Origin: Falsiroseomonas sp051433195
GTDB lineage: Bacteria > Pseudomonadota > Alphaproteobacteria > Acetobacterales > Acetobacteraceae
DNA length: 64,000 nucleotides
NCBI RefSeq assembly: GCF_051433195.1
Contig: NZ_JBHMFT010000005.1
Span: 62,001 to 126,000 of the forward strand
Direction: 5' to 3'
Of the stretch, positions 52,202 to 58,928 are shown in pieces (position 1 is the stretch's first letter; each line of letters opens with the position of its first letter). The notes below the pieces were generated by a model. That model saw nothing but the letters and a program-made list of their open reading frames with translations. It was not told the DNA's origin and ran no database searches. The position numbers and the translations under genes were made by a program.

Positions 52202-52954
52202 TCAGGCCTTGTGCACGCGCAGCGGCCCGAAGCTCTGCGCCACCGGCATGACCTGCAGGATGTTGACGTTGACCCGCGCCGGACGGCTCGCCACCCAATG
52301 CACGGCAGCGGCGATATCGTCCGGCGTCAGCGCATCCGCCCCGGCATAGGGTGCCGCCGCCTTCTCCGCGTCGCCCTTGAAGCGCACCGCGCTGAATTCC
52401 GTGCCGCCGACCAGCCCCGGCTCGATCTCCGTCACCCGCACCGCGGTCCCGAACAGGTCGGCGCGCAGGTTGAGGCTGAAATGGCGCACGAAGGCCTTGC
52501 TCGCGCCGTAGACGTTGCCGCCGGGATAGGGGAATTCGCCGGCCGTCGAGCCGATATTCACCACGTGCCCGCGGTTGCGCGCCACCATCCCCGGCAGCAC
52601 GGCGCGCGTCACGTACATCAGTCCCTTGCAGTTCGTGTCGACCATCGCGTCCCAGTCATCCAGGTCCGCGCCCTGCGCCGGCGCCAGGCCGAGTGCCAGG
52701 CCGGCATTGTTCACCAGCAGGTCGATCGCCGCGAAGGCGGCCGGCAGCGCATCCACCGCCGCCGCCACCGCCGCCCGGTCCCGCACATCCAGCACGACCG
52801 GGTGGCAGCGATCCGCGCCGAGTTCGGCGACCAGCCCCTCCAGCCGATCCTCCCGCCGCCCGGCGGCCACGATGTTCCAGCCATCGGCGGCGAAGCGGCG
52901 CGCGATGGCGAGGCCGAAGCCGGCGGTCGCGCCGGTGACGAAGGCGATGGGCAT
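52202..52954 (-). CDS. Short-chain dehydrogenase/reductase, YdfG-like
   Basis: 250-residue classical SDR. NADP site TGATAGFGLAIARRFAADGW with the following AAGRREDRL, structural NNAGLALG, catalytic Ser in VNIGSTAGEFPYPGGNVYGASKAFVRHF, and the Tyr-x3-Lys in that same segment. The length and the GLVGGTEFS segment fit the YdfG group, which reduces 3-hydroxy acids or malonic semialdehyde. ATG at 52954. Substrate not provable. Confidence 0.9.
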   Translation of the reverse strand: MPIAFVTGATAGFGLAIARRFAADGWNIVAAGRREDRLEGLVAELGADRCHPVVLDVRDRAAVAAAVDALPAAFAAIDLLVNNAGLALGLAPAQGADLDDWDAMVDTNCKGLMYVTRAVLPGMVARNRGHVVNIGSTAGEFPYPGGNVYGASKAFVRHFSLNLRADLFGTAVRVTEIEPGLVGGTEFSAVRFKGDAEKAAAPYAGADALTPDDIAAAVHWVASRPARVNVNILQVMPVAQSFGPLRVHKA

Positions 52955-52970
52955 GCAGTGTCTCCCTGAT

Positions 52971-53687
52971 CTATCCGGCCCGCAGCAGCGTCGGCCCATG
53001 CGCCCGCAGCCAGGCCACGGCCGCCTCGCGATGCGGCGAAAGCCGCGCCACCTGCGCCCAGAACCGCGCCGAGTGGTTCATCTCCCGCAGATGCGCCACC
53101 TCATGCGCCACGACGTAGTCCAGCACCCAGCCCGGCGCCATCACCAGGCGCCAGGAGAAGGCAAGCGTGCCATCCCGCGCGCAACTGCCCCAGCGGCTGC
53201 GCGTATCCTTCAGCCGGATCGCCCGCGGCGTCACGCCCAGCATGGCGGCATGGCCGGCGGCCAGCGCACCGACGCGCCGCGCCGCCTCCGCCCGCAGGAA
53301 ATCCGCGACGCGGCGCGCCACGAACTCCGCCCCACCCGTCACCACCAGCGCCCCGTCCCGCAGGAAGGCGCCGCCGCGCGCCGCAGGCTCGTGCCGGATG
53401 AGATGCGCCCGCCCCCCGATCGGCAGGCTGCCGCCCGCAACGAAGGGCAGCGCCGGGGCCAGCGCCGCGAGGCGTTCGAGCACCCAGGGCCCATGTTCCC
53501 GCAACAGCGCCAGCCCGGCCCGCCGCGAGGCGCGTGGCGGCAGGACGATCACCACCGCGCCCTCGCGCGGGCAGATGCGCAGCGACACGCGCCGGGCCCG
53601 CGCCGAGGGCCGCCAACGCACCCGGCACTGGCCGTGCGGCGCCAAGGCTCCCGGCAGCGCGATGATTTCCGACTCGGGCAGTTGCAT
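52971..53687 (-). CDS. YgjP-type zinc metallopeptidase
   Basis: 238 residues. The YgjP/DUF45 domain includes RWRPSARARRVSLRICPREGAVVIVLPP at the start, RLKDTRSRWGSCARDGTLAFSWRL, and the zinc motif in VVAHEVAHLREMNHSARFW (HExxH plus downstream His). Intracellular, no signal peptide. Related to the WLM/SprT-like zincins; the target is unknown. ATG at 53687 gives MQLPESEII; 16 bases separate it from the SDR start on the same strand. Confidence 0.9.
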   Translation of the reverse strand: MQLPESEIIALPGALAPHGQCRVRWRPSARARRVSLRICPREGAVVIVLPPRASRRAGLALLREHGPWVLERLAALAPALPFVAGGSLPIGGRAHLIRHEPAARGGAFLRDGALVVTGGAEFVARRVADFLRAEAARRVGALAAGHAAMLGVTPRAIRLKDTRSRWGSCARDGTLAFSWRLVMAPGWVLDYVVAHEVAHLREMNHSARFWAQVARLSPHREAAVAWLRAHGPTLLRAG

Positions 53688-53796
53688 TCCAGGACCATGG
53701 CCCAGCCGTGCCAGGCGATTCAACGGTGCGGGCGGCCCGGCGCCCTTGCCGCAACCCTCCAGGTGCCGGAGAAGGCCGGCGCAGCGGAGACCGGCC

Positions 53797-54093
53797 ATGA
53801 ACAACGACTACATCTACCCCGAAGCGACCGGCGAATGGCGGCCGGCGGGCGAAGTCACCGCACCTGCCAGCCCCGACCGGCCGGAGATCCGCGACGCGGC
53901 CGGTAACGCGCTGGCCGATGGCGATTCCGTCACCCTCATCAAGGATTTGAAGGTGAAGGGTGCGAACCAGACCCTGAAGCAGGGCACCGTCATCCGGTCG
54001 ATCCGCCTGACGGACAACCCGGAGGAAATCGACTGCCGCCACGACAGCATCAAGGGCCTCGTGCTTCGGACGGAGTTCGTCCGCAAGCGCTGA
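53797..54093 (+). CDS. PhnA/YjdM-domain protein without zinc ribbon
   Basis: 98 residues. The C-terminal part (about 30-98: IRDAAGNALADGDSVTLIKDLKVKGANQTLKQGTVIRSIRL and IDCRHDSIKGLVLRTEFVRKR) is the PhnA domain. In E. coli YjdM an N-terminal CxxC zinc ribbon precedes it; here the first 30 residues have no cysteine pair (YIYPEATGEWRP instead). The family was named for alkylphosphonate use but that role is doubtful. ATG at 53797. Convergent with the cupin gene. Confidence 0.85.
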   Translation: MNNDYIYPEATGEWRPAGEVTAPASPDRPEIRDAAGNALADGDSVTLIKDLKVKGANQTLKQGTVIRSIRLTDNPEEIDCRHDSIKGLVLRTEFVRKR

Positions 54094-54109
54094 CCCGCCG
54101 CCCGGCGCG

Positions 54110-54424
54110 TCAGCCGGCCACCGCCTTCAGTTCCACCTCGACAAAGGACAGCTTCGCCGTCCCCGCATTGACGACGTTGTGCTCCACGCCCGGATCGCGG
54201 GTGTAGGACACGCCCGCCGTCAGCGTGGCGTTCGCCGTCGCGCCGCCAGGCAGTTCCAGCAGCAGCGTCCCGTCGGTGACGGGGATCACGACATAGCCCC
54301 AGCCATGCCGGTGCCAGCCGGTCTCCGCGCCGGGATCGAAATCCCAGCGCGTGACGCGGACCATCGCATCATCCTGCTGCACCGTGCCGATCGCCGGCGC
54401 CCGGCAGGTCAGCGGCGTGCTCAC
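54110..54424 (-). CDS. Cupin-domain protein
   Basis: 104-residue single cupin barrel. Metal-type motif 1 is in GAETGWHRHGWGYVVIPVTDGTLLLE, and motif 2 in PGVEHNVVNAG. The start is GTG at 54424, overlapping the stop of the DapA-like gene as GTGA, so it is translated together with it. The pairing suggests a shared substrate, perhaps an oxo- or sugar-acid, but this is context only. Confidence 0.85.
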   Translation of the reverse strand: MSTPLTCRAPAIGTVQQDDAMVRVTRWDFDPGAETGWHRHGWGYVVIPVTDGTLLLELPGGATANATLTAGVSYTRDPGVEHNVVNAGTAKLSFVEVELKAVAG

Positions 54425-55359
54425 TCCGCGGCCTTCGCCATGGACAGGCCGGCCAGCGGCAGCGCGCCGGTCGCCTGCATGTTGTCCCACGCCTTCTGCC
54501 CGGCTTCCGCCGACAGCGGCAGGTGCGGCGGGCGGATGTTGCGCCAGGCGGCATCGCCGGTGCTGCGCGCGATGATCTCCCGCAGCCCGGGGATCAGCGG
54601 CGAGGACGTGGCCGCCTTGCGCGTCGCGTTCAGCACAAGCTGCGCCGCATCCGCTTCCGGCCCGGTGCGGTGCTTGTAGACGATGGCGCCGAAGCGGGCG
54701 TTGACGTTCGACGCCGCGGTGATGCAGCCCGCGCCGCCCTCGGCCAGGATCTTCTGGATGTACTCGTCGGAGCCCGAATAGACCTCGAACCCGTCCTTGG
54801 CGAAATGGTCGATCATCGCCTTCATGTTGGCGTAGTCGCCCGACGAATCCTTCACGCCCTTGATGGCGCCCGGGTAGGCCTTCAACAGCCGCCCGATCAG
54901 GTCCAGGCTGAACGGCACCGCGGATTGCTGCGGGAAGTGGTACAGGTAGATGGCAATCCCGCCGCCAACCCGCTGGATGACCTCGGAGAAGTAGGCGAAC
55001 AGCCCGTCATCCGACGGCGCCTTGTAGTAGAAGGGCGGCAGCACCAGCACGCCGCGGCAGCCCTGCGCCTTCGCGTGCTTCGTCAGTTCCACGGTATCCG
55101 TCAGGCTGGCGCAGCCGGTGCCCGGCATCAGCGCCGTGGCCGGCACGCCGCGCGCCACGATGCCTTCCAGGATGTTCTTCCGCTCATCGAAGCCGAAGCT
55201 GTTCGCCTCGCCGGTGGTGCCGAGGATGCCGAGGCCGTTGCAGCCATTCGCCAGCAGCCACTTGCAGTGCCCGGCGTAGCGTTCAAGGTCCGGCGCGAAA
55301 TCCGCCGTCATGGCGGTCAGCGCCGCCGCATTGATGCCGCCGAAAAGCGCGTCCTTCAT
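54421..55359 (-). CDS. DapA family (dihydrodipicolinate synthase/N-acetylneuraminate lyase) aldolase
   Basis: 312-residue class I aldolase. GTTGEANSFGFDERKNI, YYKAPSDDGLFAYF with the conserved Tyr in IAIYLYHFPQQSAVPF, Schiff-base Lys in AIKGVKDSSGDY, and SGSDEYIQKILAEGGAGCITAASN. The DapA signature differs in several places and the pairing with a cupin suggests a catabolic aldolase/dehydratase, not lysine synthesis. ATG at 55359. A 26-bp hairpin repeat lies just before it. Confidence 0.88.
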   Translation of the reverse strand: MKDALFGGINAAALTAMTADFAPDLERYAGHCKWLLANGCNGLGILGTTGEANSFGFDERKNILEGIVARGVPATALMPGTGCASLTDTVELTKHAKAQGCRGVLVLPPFYYKAPSDDGLFAYFSEVIQRVGGGIAIYLYHFPQQSAVPFSLDLIGRLLKAYPGAIKGVKDSSGDYANMKAMIDHFAKDGFEVYSGSDEYIQKILAEGGAGCITAASNVNARFGAIVYKHRTGPEADAAQLVLNATRKAATSSPLIPGLREIIARSTGDAAWRNIRPPHLPLSAEAGQKAWDNMQATGALPLAGLSMAKAAE

Positions 55360-55386
55360 GGTCGGGTCTCCTTCCCTCGATTGGTT

Positions 55387-55460
55387 TTCAGGCACGCCTC
55401 AGGCGTGTGGTCTTCAGGCACGCCTCAGGCGTGTGGTCTTCAGGCACGCCTCAGGCGTGG
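55387..55460. repeat. Tandem 26-bp repeat, three copies, each a hairpin
   Basis: Units start at 55387, 55413 and 55439; the last is cut a few bases short. Each contains CACGCCT-C-AGGCGTG, a 7-bp inverted repeat with a one-base centre. The repeat lies between the YcgN gene and the DapA-like gene on the minus strand, and the first copy in that direction forms the last codons and stop of the YcgN gene. No spacer variety as in a CRISPR. Confidence 0.9.
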
Positions 55461-55925
55461 CATGGGGCGGGCCGCCTTCGGCCAGCCGCCGGGCCAGGCG
55501 ACCGTGTTCTCCTCCAGCGCGCCGGCCTCGCGCTCGGCCACCACGCGGCCGCGCACGGAAACCCCGGCCTGGTGCACCGTCTCCGGATCGCCCGACACCA
55601 GCGGGTGCCACCAGGGCAGGTCTCGGCCCTCGGCCAGCAGGCGATAGGCGCAGGTCGGCGGCAGCCAGTCGATCGAGGCCACCTTGGCCGGCGTCAGCTT
55701 CACGCAGTCCGGCACCACCGCCTTGCGGTTCGCGTAGTTGCGGCACTGGCAGCTCTGCCCGTCCAGCAGCCGGCAGGCCACGTTGGTCCAGCGCAGCGCC
55801 TCCGTCTCCTCGTCGCGCAGCTTGTGCAGGCAGCAGCGGCCGCAGCCATCGCACAGGCTTTCCCATTCCGGCCGCGTCATCGCGCCGAGGGTCTTGGTGC
55901 GCCAGAAAGGCTCGGGGGCCGCCAT
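55440..55925 (-). CDS. YcgN family cysteine-cluster protein
   Basis: 161 residues of the UPF0153/YcgN family. Cysteines are grouped as WESLCDGCGRCCLHKL, WTNVACRLLD, CQCRNY, PDCVKL and PTCAYRL, suggesting metal or Fe-S binding. The family normally ends with a hydrophobic WWHPLVSGD segment followed by a short tail, present here (DLPWWHPLVSGDPETVHQAG). The last six residues (PRLRRA) are encoded by a 26-bp repeat. ATG at 55925. Function not known. Confidence 0.88.
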   Translation of the reverse strand: MAAPEPFWRTKTLGAMTRPEWESLCDGCGRCCLHKLRDEETEALRWTNVACRLLDGQSCQCRNYANRKAVVPDCVKLTPAKVASIDWLPPTCAYRLLAEGRDLPWWHPLVSGDPETVHQAGVSVRGRVVAEREAGALEENTVAWPGGWPKAARPMPRLRRA

Positions 55926-55945
55926 GGCGGGCAGGCTAGTCGAGC

Positions 55946-56227
55946 TCACGCCTCCGGCGCCACATCCCGGAAATAGGGCTCGACCGTGCCCTTCAGCTTC
56001 AGGGTCAGCGGCTGCCCGCGGCGGTCCACCGCCTTGCCGACGGACACCCGCACCCAGCCTTCGCTGACGCAGTATTCCTCGACATTCGTCTTCTCGGTGC
56101 CGTTGAAGCGAATGCCGACGCCGCGCGCCAGCAGCGCCTCCTGGTAGTGCGGGCTGCCCGGGTTGACCGACAGGCGGTCGGGCAGCGTCTCGGAGGCAGC
56201 CTGGGGAGATGCAGAATCTTCGCTCAT
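55946..56227 (-). CDS. DUF3297 family protein
   Basis: 93 residues: LPDRLSVNPGSPHYQEALLARGVGIRFNGTEKTNVEEYCVSEGWVRVSVGKAVDRRGQPLTLKLKG in the family pattern, then TVEPYFRD. Conserved in proteobacteria, often annotated as glutathione peroxidase by old databases without evidence. ATG at 56227 overlaps the HD gene stop (ATGA). Role unknown. Confidence 0.88.
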   Translation of the reverse strand: MSEDSASPQAASETLPDRLSVNPGSPHYQEALLARGVGIRFNGTEKTNVEEYCVSEGWVRVSVGKAVDRRGQPLTLKLKGTVEPYFRDVAPEA

Positions 56228-56877
56228 GCGGGGGTGGTAGTCGCGCCGGGCCGCGCTGCCAAGGGTTCCTGCAATCCGCGCAGCGCATCGAGGAAGCGTT
56301 GGGCGGCGAGTTCCGGCGGCCAGGGCTGCCAGGGCACGCCGCCGAAAGCCGCCGCCAGCGGGTCCGCCTCCATCACCCGCGCCCGGATGCCGAGCACGGC
56401 CCGCACCTCGGCCCGCGACCAGCCGGCCACATGCACCGCCTCCGCCGCCGCCATCGCCACGTCCAGCCGCTTGTGCAGCTTTTTCCCCTCCGCATCCCAC
56501 GGCGCCAGCGCGTAGCGTTGCGCCACCACGGACGCCAGGCGGTCCTGCAACGCCATGAAGCCCGGCCCGAGGAAGGGCTTCAGCGGGGAGATGCAGTCGA
56601 AATTCGTCAGCCCCTCCTCCGCATCGTGCAGCAACTCGCGCAACGCCTCGGCCCGCCGGGGCGCCGGCCTGGCCCGCCGCCGCAGCGCCAGCACCGCCAG
56701 CGAATGCTGCGCGACGGACAGCGGTGCCCCCGGCCAGACCGAGTGCCCGCCCCACCGAAACGTTCGCGCCAGGCCGATCGCCAGGTCCTCGTCCGTCCAG
56801 TCGAAGGGCGTCGGCGCCAGCAGGTCCAGCCGCCGGCCGGAGGGCAGCCGTACCCAGGCGCGCGCTGATCCGCTCAA
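56224..56877 (-). CDS. HD-domain phosphohydrolase, YfbR-like
   Basis: 217 residues of the HD superfamily. His in GGHSVWPGAPLSVAQHSLAVL and His-Asp in LRELLHDAEEGLTNFD, Asp in RLDVAMAAAEAV: the metal set of 5'-nucleotidase YfbR-type HD enzymes. The start is TTG at 56877, overlapping the MBL gene stop as TTGA; no ATG or GTG upstream is outside the MBL gene. Likely a nucleotide phosphatase. Confidence 0.85.
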   Translation of the reverse strand: MSGSARAWVRLPSGRRLDLLAPTPFDWTDEDLAIGLARTFRWGGHSVWPGAPLSVAQHSLAVLALRRRARPAPRRAEALRELLHDAEEGLTNFDCISPLKPFLGPGFMALQDRLASVVAQRYALAPWDAEGKKLHKRLDVAMAAAEAVHVAGWSRAEVRAVLGIRARVMEADPLAAAFGGVPWQPWPPELAAQRFLDALRGLQEPLAARPGATTTPA

Positions 56878-57623
56878 GGCGCCGTCAGGTCGAAGTCGGT
56901 GGTCACGGCCAGGTCTTCGCTGAACCAGGACCGCACCGCCGCCTGGCGCTGCCCGCAATATTCCGGGCGGCCTTCCGCATCCAGCCGCATGGTCAGGTCA
57001 TGCCCCGGCACCAGCAGCGTCCCCGGCACCGCCCGCCACAGCGACCAGATGCCGGCCATCGAGGATTCGGAGGCGGCGGCATCCATCGTCATGTCGGCGG
57101 CCATGGACAGCATCTCCGCCCGGTTCTTCGCCGCGTCGCCGCTGAAGATCACCGGCGGGTCGTTCGCCGCCATGTAGAAGGCGAGGCACCCGGGCGTATG
57201 CCCCGGCGCCGCGATGGCATGCACGCCCGGCAGCGGCTCATCCCCCGCCACGATCCGCCGCGTTCTTGGATTGCTGGCGAGCTCCCGCACATGCAGCTCC
57301 GGCAGCGCGTTGAAATCCCACGGCTCGGCTTCCGCCCAGGCCAGCTCCGCCGCGCCGATCCAGACGGTGGCGTTGGGGAACAGCGGCGCGTTCACGCTGT
57401 GGTCCCAATGCGCGTGGGTCAGCAGGATGTCCGTCACATCCTCCCGCCGCACGCCGCGGGCCGCCAATTGCTTCGCCAGTTCCGGCCGGATGTTGAAGGA
57501 CCCGACATCGACCAGCGCCACCCGGCCCTCGCCGCGCAACAGCGCGATGGTGCTCCAGCCGAGCGCGCCGTGGCAGACGGATTTGCCGGGATAGCCCTGC
57601 ACCAGCACGTCCAGCGTATACAT
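56874..57623 (-). CDS. Metallo-beta-lactamase fold hydrolase
   Basis: 249 residues. Metal motif THAHWDH with the later His in APGHTPG, Asp in FSGDAAKN and His in VPGHD, so the dinuclear site is complete. This layout resembles AHL-lactonase/hydroxyacylglutathione hydrolase-like enzymes; LVDVGSFNIRPELAKQLAARGV and the SVNAPLFPNATVWIG segment are typical of the broad group. ATG at 57623. First of a four-gene overlapping set (MBL, HD, DUF3297, YcgN). Confidence 0.9.
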   Translation of the reverse strand: MYTLDVLVQGYPGKSVCHGALGWSTIALLRGEGRVALVDVGSFNIRPELAKQLAARGVRREDVTDILLTHAHWDHSVNAPLFPNATVWIGAAELAWAEAEPWDFNALPELHVRELASNPRTRRIVAGDEPLPGVHAIAAPGHTPGCLAFYMAANDPPVIFSGDAAKNRAEMLSMAADMTMDAAASESSMAGIWSLWRAVPGTLLVPGHDLTMRLDAEGRPEYCGQRQAAVRSWFSEDLAVTTDFDLTAP

Positions 57624-57704
57624 GCGCGCCCACCCCTTGCCCTCCCTGCACAGTAGCGGGGTTGCGCCGGCCGCCAAGCCGGCCGATCCTGGGTGTCACC
57701 GCCC

Positions 57705-58928
57705 ATGAAGTTCCTGCACGCCGCCGACATCCACCTGGACAGCCCCCTGGCCGGGTTGCACGCGCGGGCCGACCTGCCGCCCGGACTGCTGCGCGGCTGC
57801 ACCCGCCGCGCCTTCGCCGCCCTGGTCGACCTGGCCATCGCCGAGGATGTCGCTTTCCTCCTCATCGCCGGCGACCTGTACGATGGCGACTGGAAGGATT
57901 TCTCGACCGGCCTGTTCTTTGCCGAGCAGATGAAGCGCCTGGCGCGCCCCTGCTTCCTGCTGCGCGGCAACCATGATGCGAAGTCCATCATCACCAAGGA
58001 TTTGTCGCTGCCGCCCAACGTCCGCGAATTCTCCACCCGCAGCTGCACCAGCCACGAGCTTGGCGAACTCGGCATCGCCCTGCACGGCCATTCCTTCCCG
58101 AACCGCGCGGTGCCGGAGGACATCTCGGAGGGCTATTGCGACCCGCTGCCCGGCTTCCTGAACATCGGCCTGCTGCACACCTCCGCCAACGACCCCGGCG
58201 AGCACGAAACCTACGCCCCCTGCGAGCCCGGCCGGCTGGCCCTGAAGGGCTACGACTACTGGGCGCTCGGCCACATCCACGCGCGCCAGGTGATCCAGCA
58301 GCGCCCCTGGATCGTCTTCCCCGGCAACCTCCAGGGCCGCCACATCCGGGAGACCGGGGCCAAGGGTTGCTCCCTGGTCACGGTGGAGGATCGCCGCATC
58401 GTCGCCGTGGAACACCGCGCCGTCGACACGCTGCGCTGGGCCCTGCTGGAGGTCGATGCAACCGCGGCCGACGACGCGGCCCTCGCCCGACGCATCGCCG
58501 ATGCGGTGCAGCAGGCGCTGTCGGGCGCCGAGGACCGTCCCATGCTCGCCCGCCTGGTGCTGCACGGCGAAGCGCCGCCCCATCCCGCGCTCGCGACCGA
58601 TGCGGCGCGCCTGGCGGCGGAATGCCGCAACGCCGCCATCGAGGCCGGCGGCGAGTTGTGGGTCGAAAAGGTGCGCTTGCGCACCACGCCGCCACGTGCC
58701 ACGGCCAGCGAAGCCATCGCTCCGCTGCGCGCTGCCTTCACCGCCGGCCTCGGCGACCCGCAGCTTGTCGCCACGCTGCTGGCCGACTTCGCCGCGCTGC
58801 GCGGCAAGGTGCCGCCGCCGGCGCGCGAGGGGCTCGACCTGCCCAGCGACGAAGCCGGCTTGGCCAGCCTCGCGGAGGTTGCCTGGCAGGAGGTCGCGGC
58901 CGCGATCGCGGCGGAGCCGGCCGGATGA
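57705..58928 (+). CDS. SbcD/YhaO-like DNA exonuclease
   Basis: 407 residues. Mre11-type phosphoesterase: FLHAADIHLDSPL, LIAGDLYDGDW, LRGNHD, LLHTSAN and ALGHIHARQV cover the two-metal site. The length and lack of the SbcD cap motif fit the YhaO group of Bacillus. It overlaps the large ATPase gene by 4 bases (ATGA). Together they should make a Mre11-Rad50-like complex acting on DNA ends or hairpins. ATG at 57705; GTG at 57693 adds four residues. Confidence 0.9.
   Translation: MKFLHAADIHLDSPLAGLHARADLPPGLLRGCTRRAFAALVDLAIAEDVAFLLIAGDLYDGDWKDFSTGLFFAEQMKRLARPCFLLRGNHDAKSIITKDLSLPPNVREFSTRSCTSHELGELGIALHGHSFPNRAVPEDISEGYCDPLPGFLNIGLLHTSANDPGEHETYAPCEPGRLALKGYDYWALGHIHARQVIQQRPWIVFPGNLQGRHIRETGAKGCSLVTVEDRRIVAVEHRAVDTLRWALLEVDATAADDAALARRIADAVQQALSGAEDRPMLARLVLHGEAPPHPALATDAARLAAECRNAAIEAGGELWVEKVRLRTTPPRATASEAIAPLRAAFTAGLGDPQLVATLLADFAALRGKVPPPAREGLDLPSDEAGLASLAEVAWQEVAAAIAAEPAG

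Noticed and set aside
55387..55460. Three direct repeats considered as a CRISPR array
   Set aside because: Units adjoin with no spacers, and no cas genes are present.
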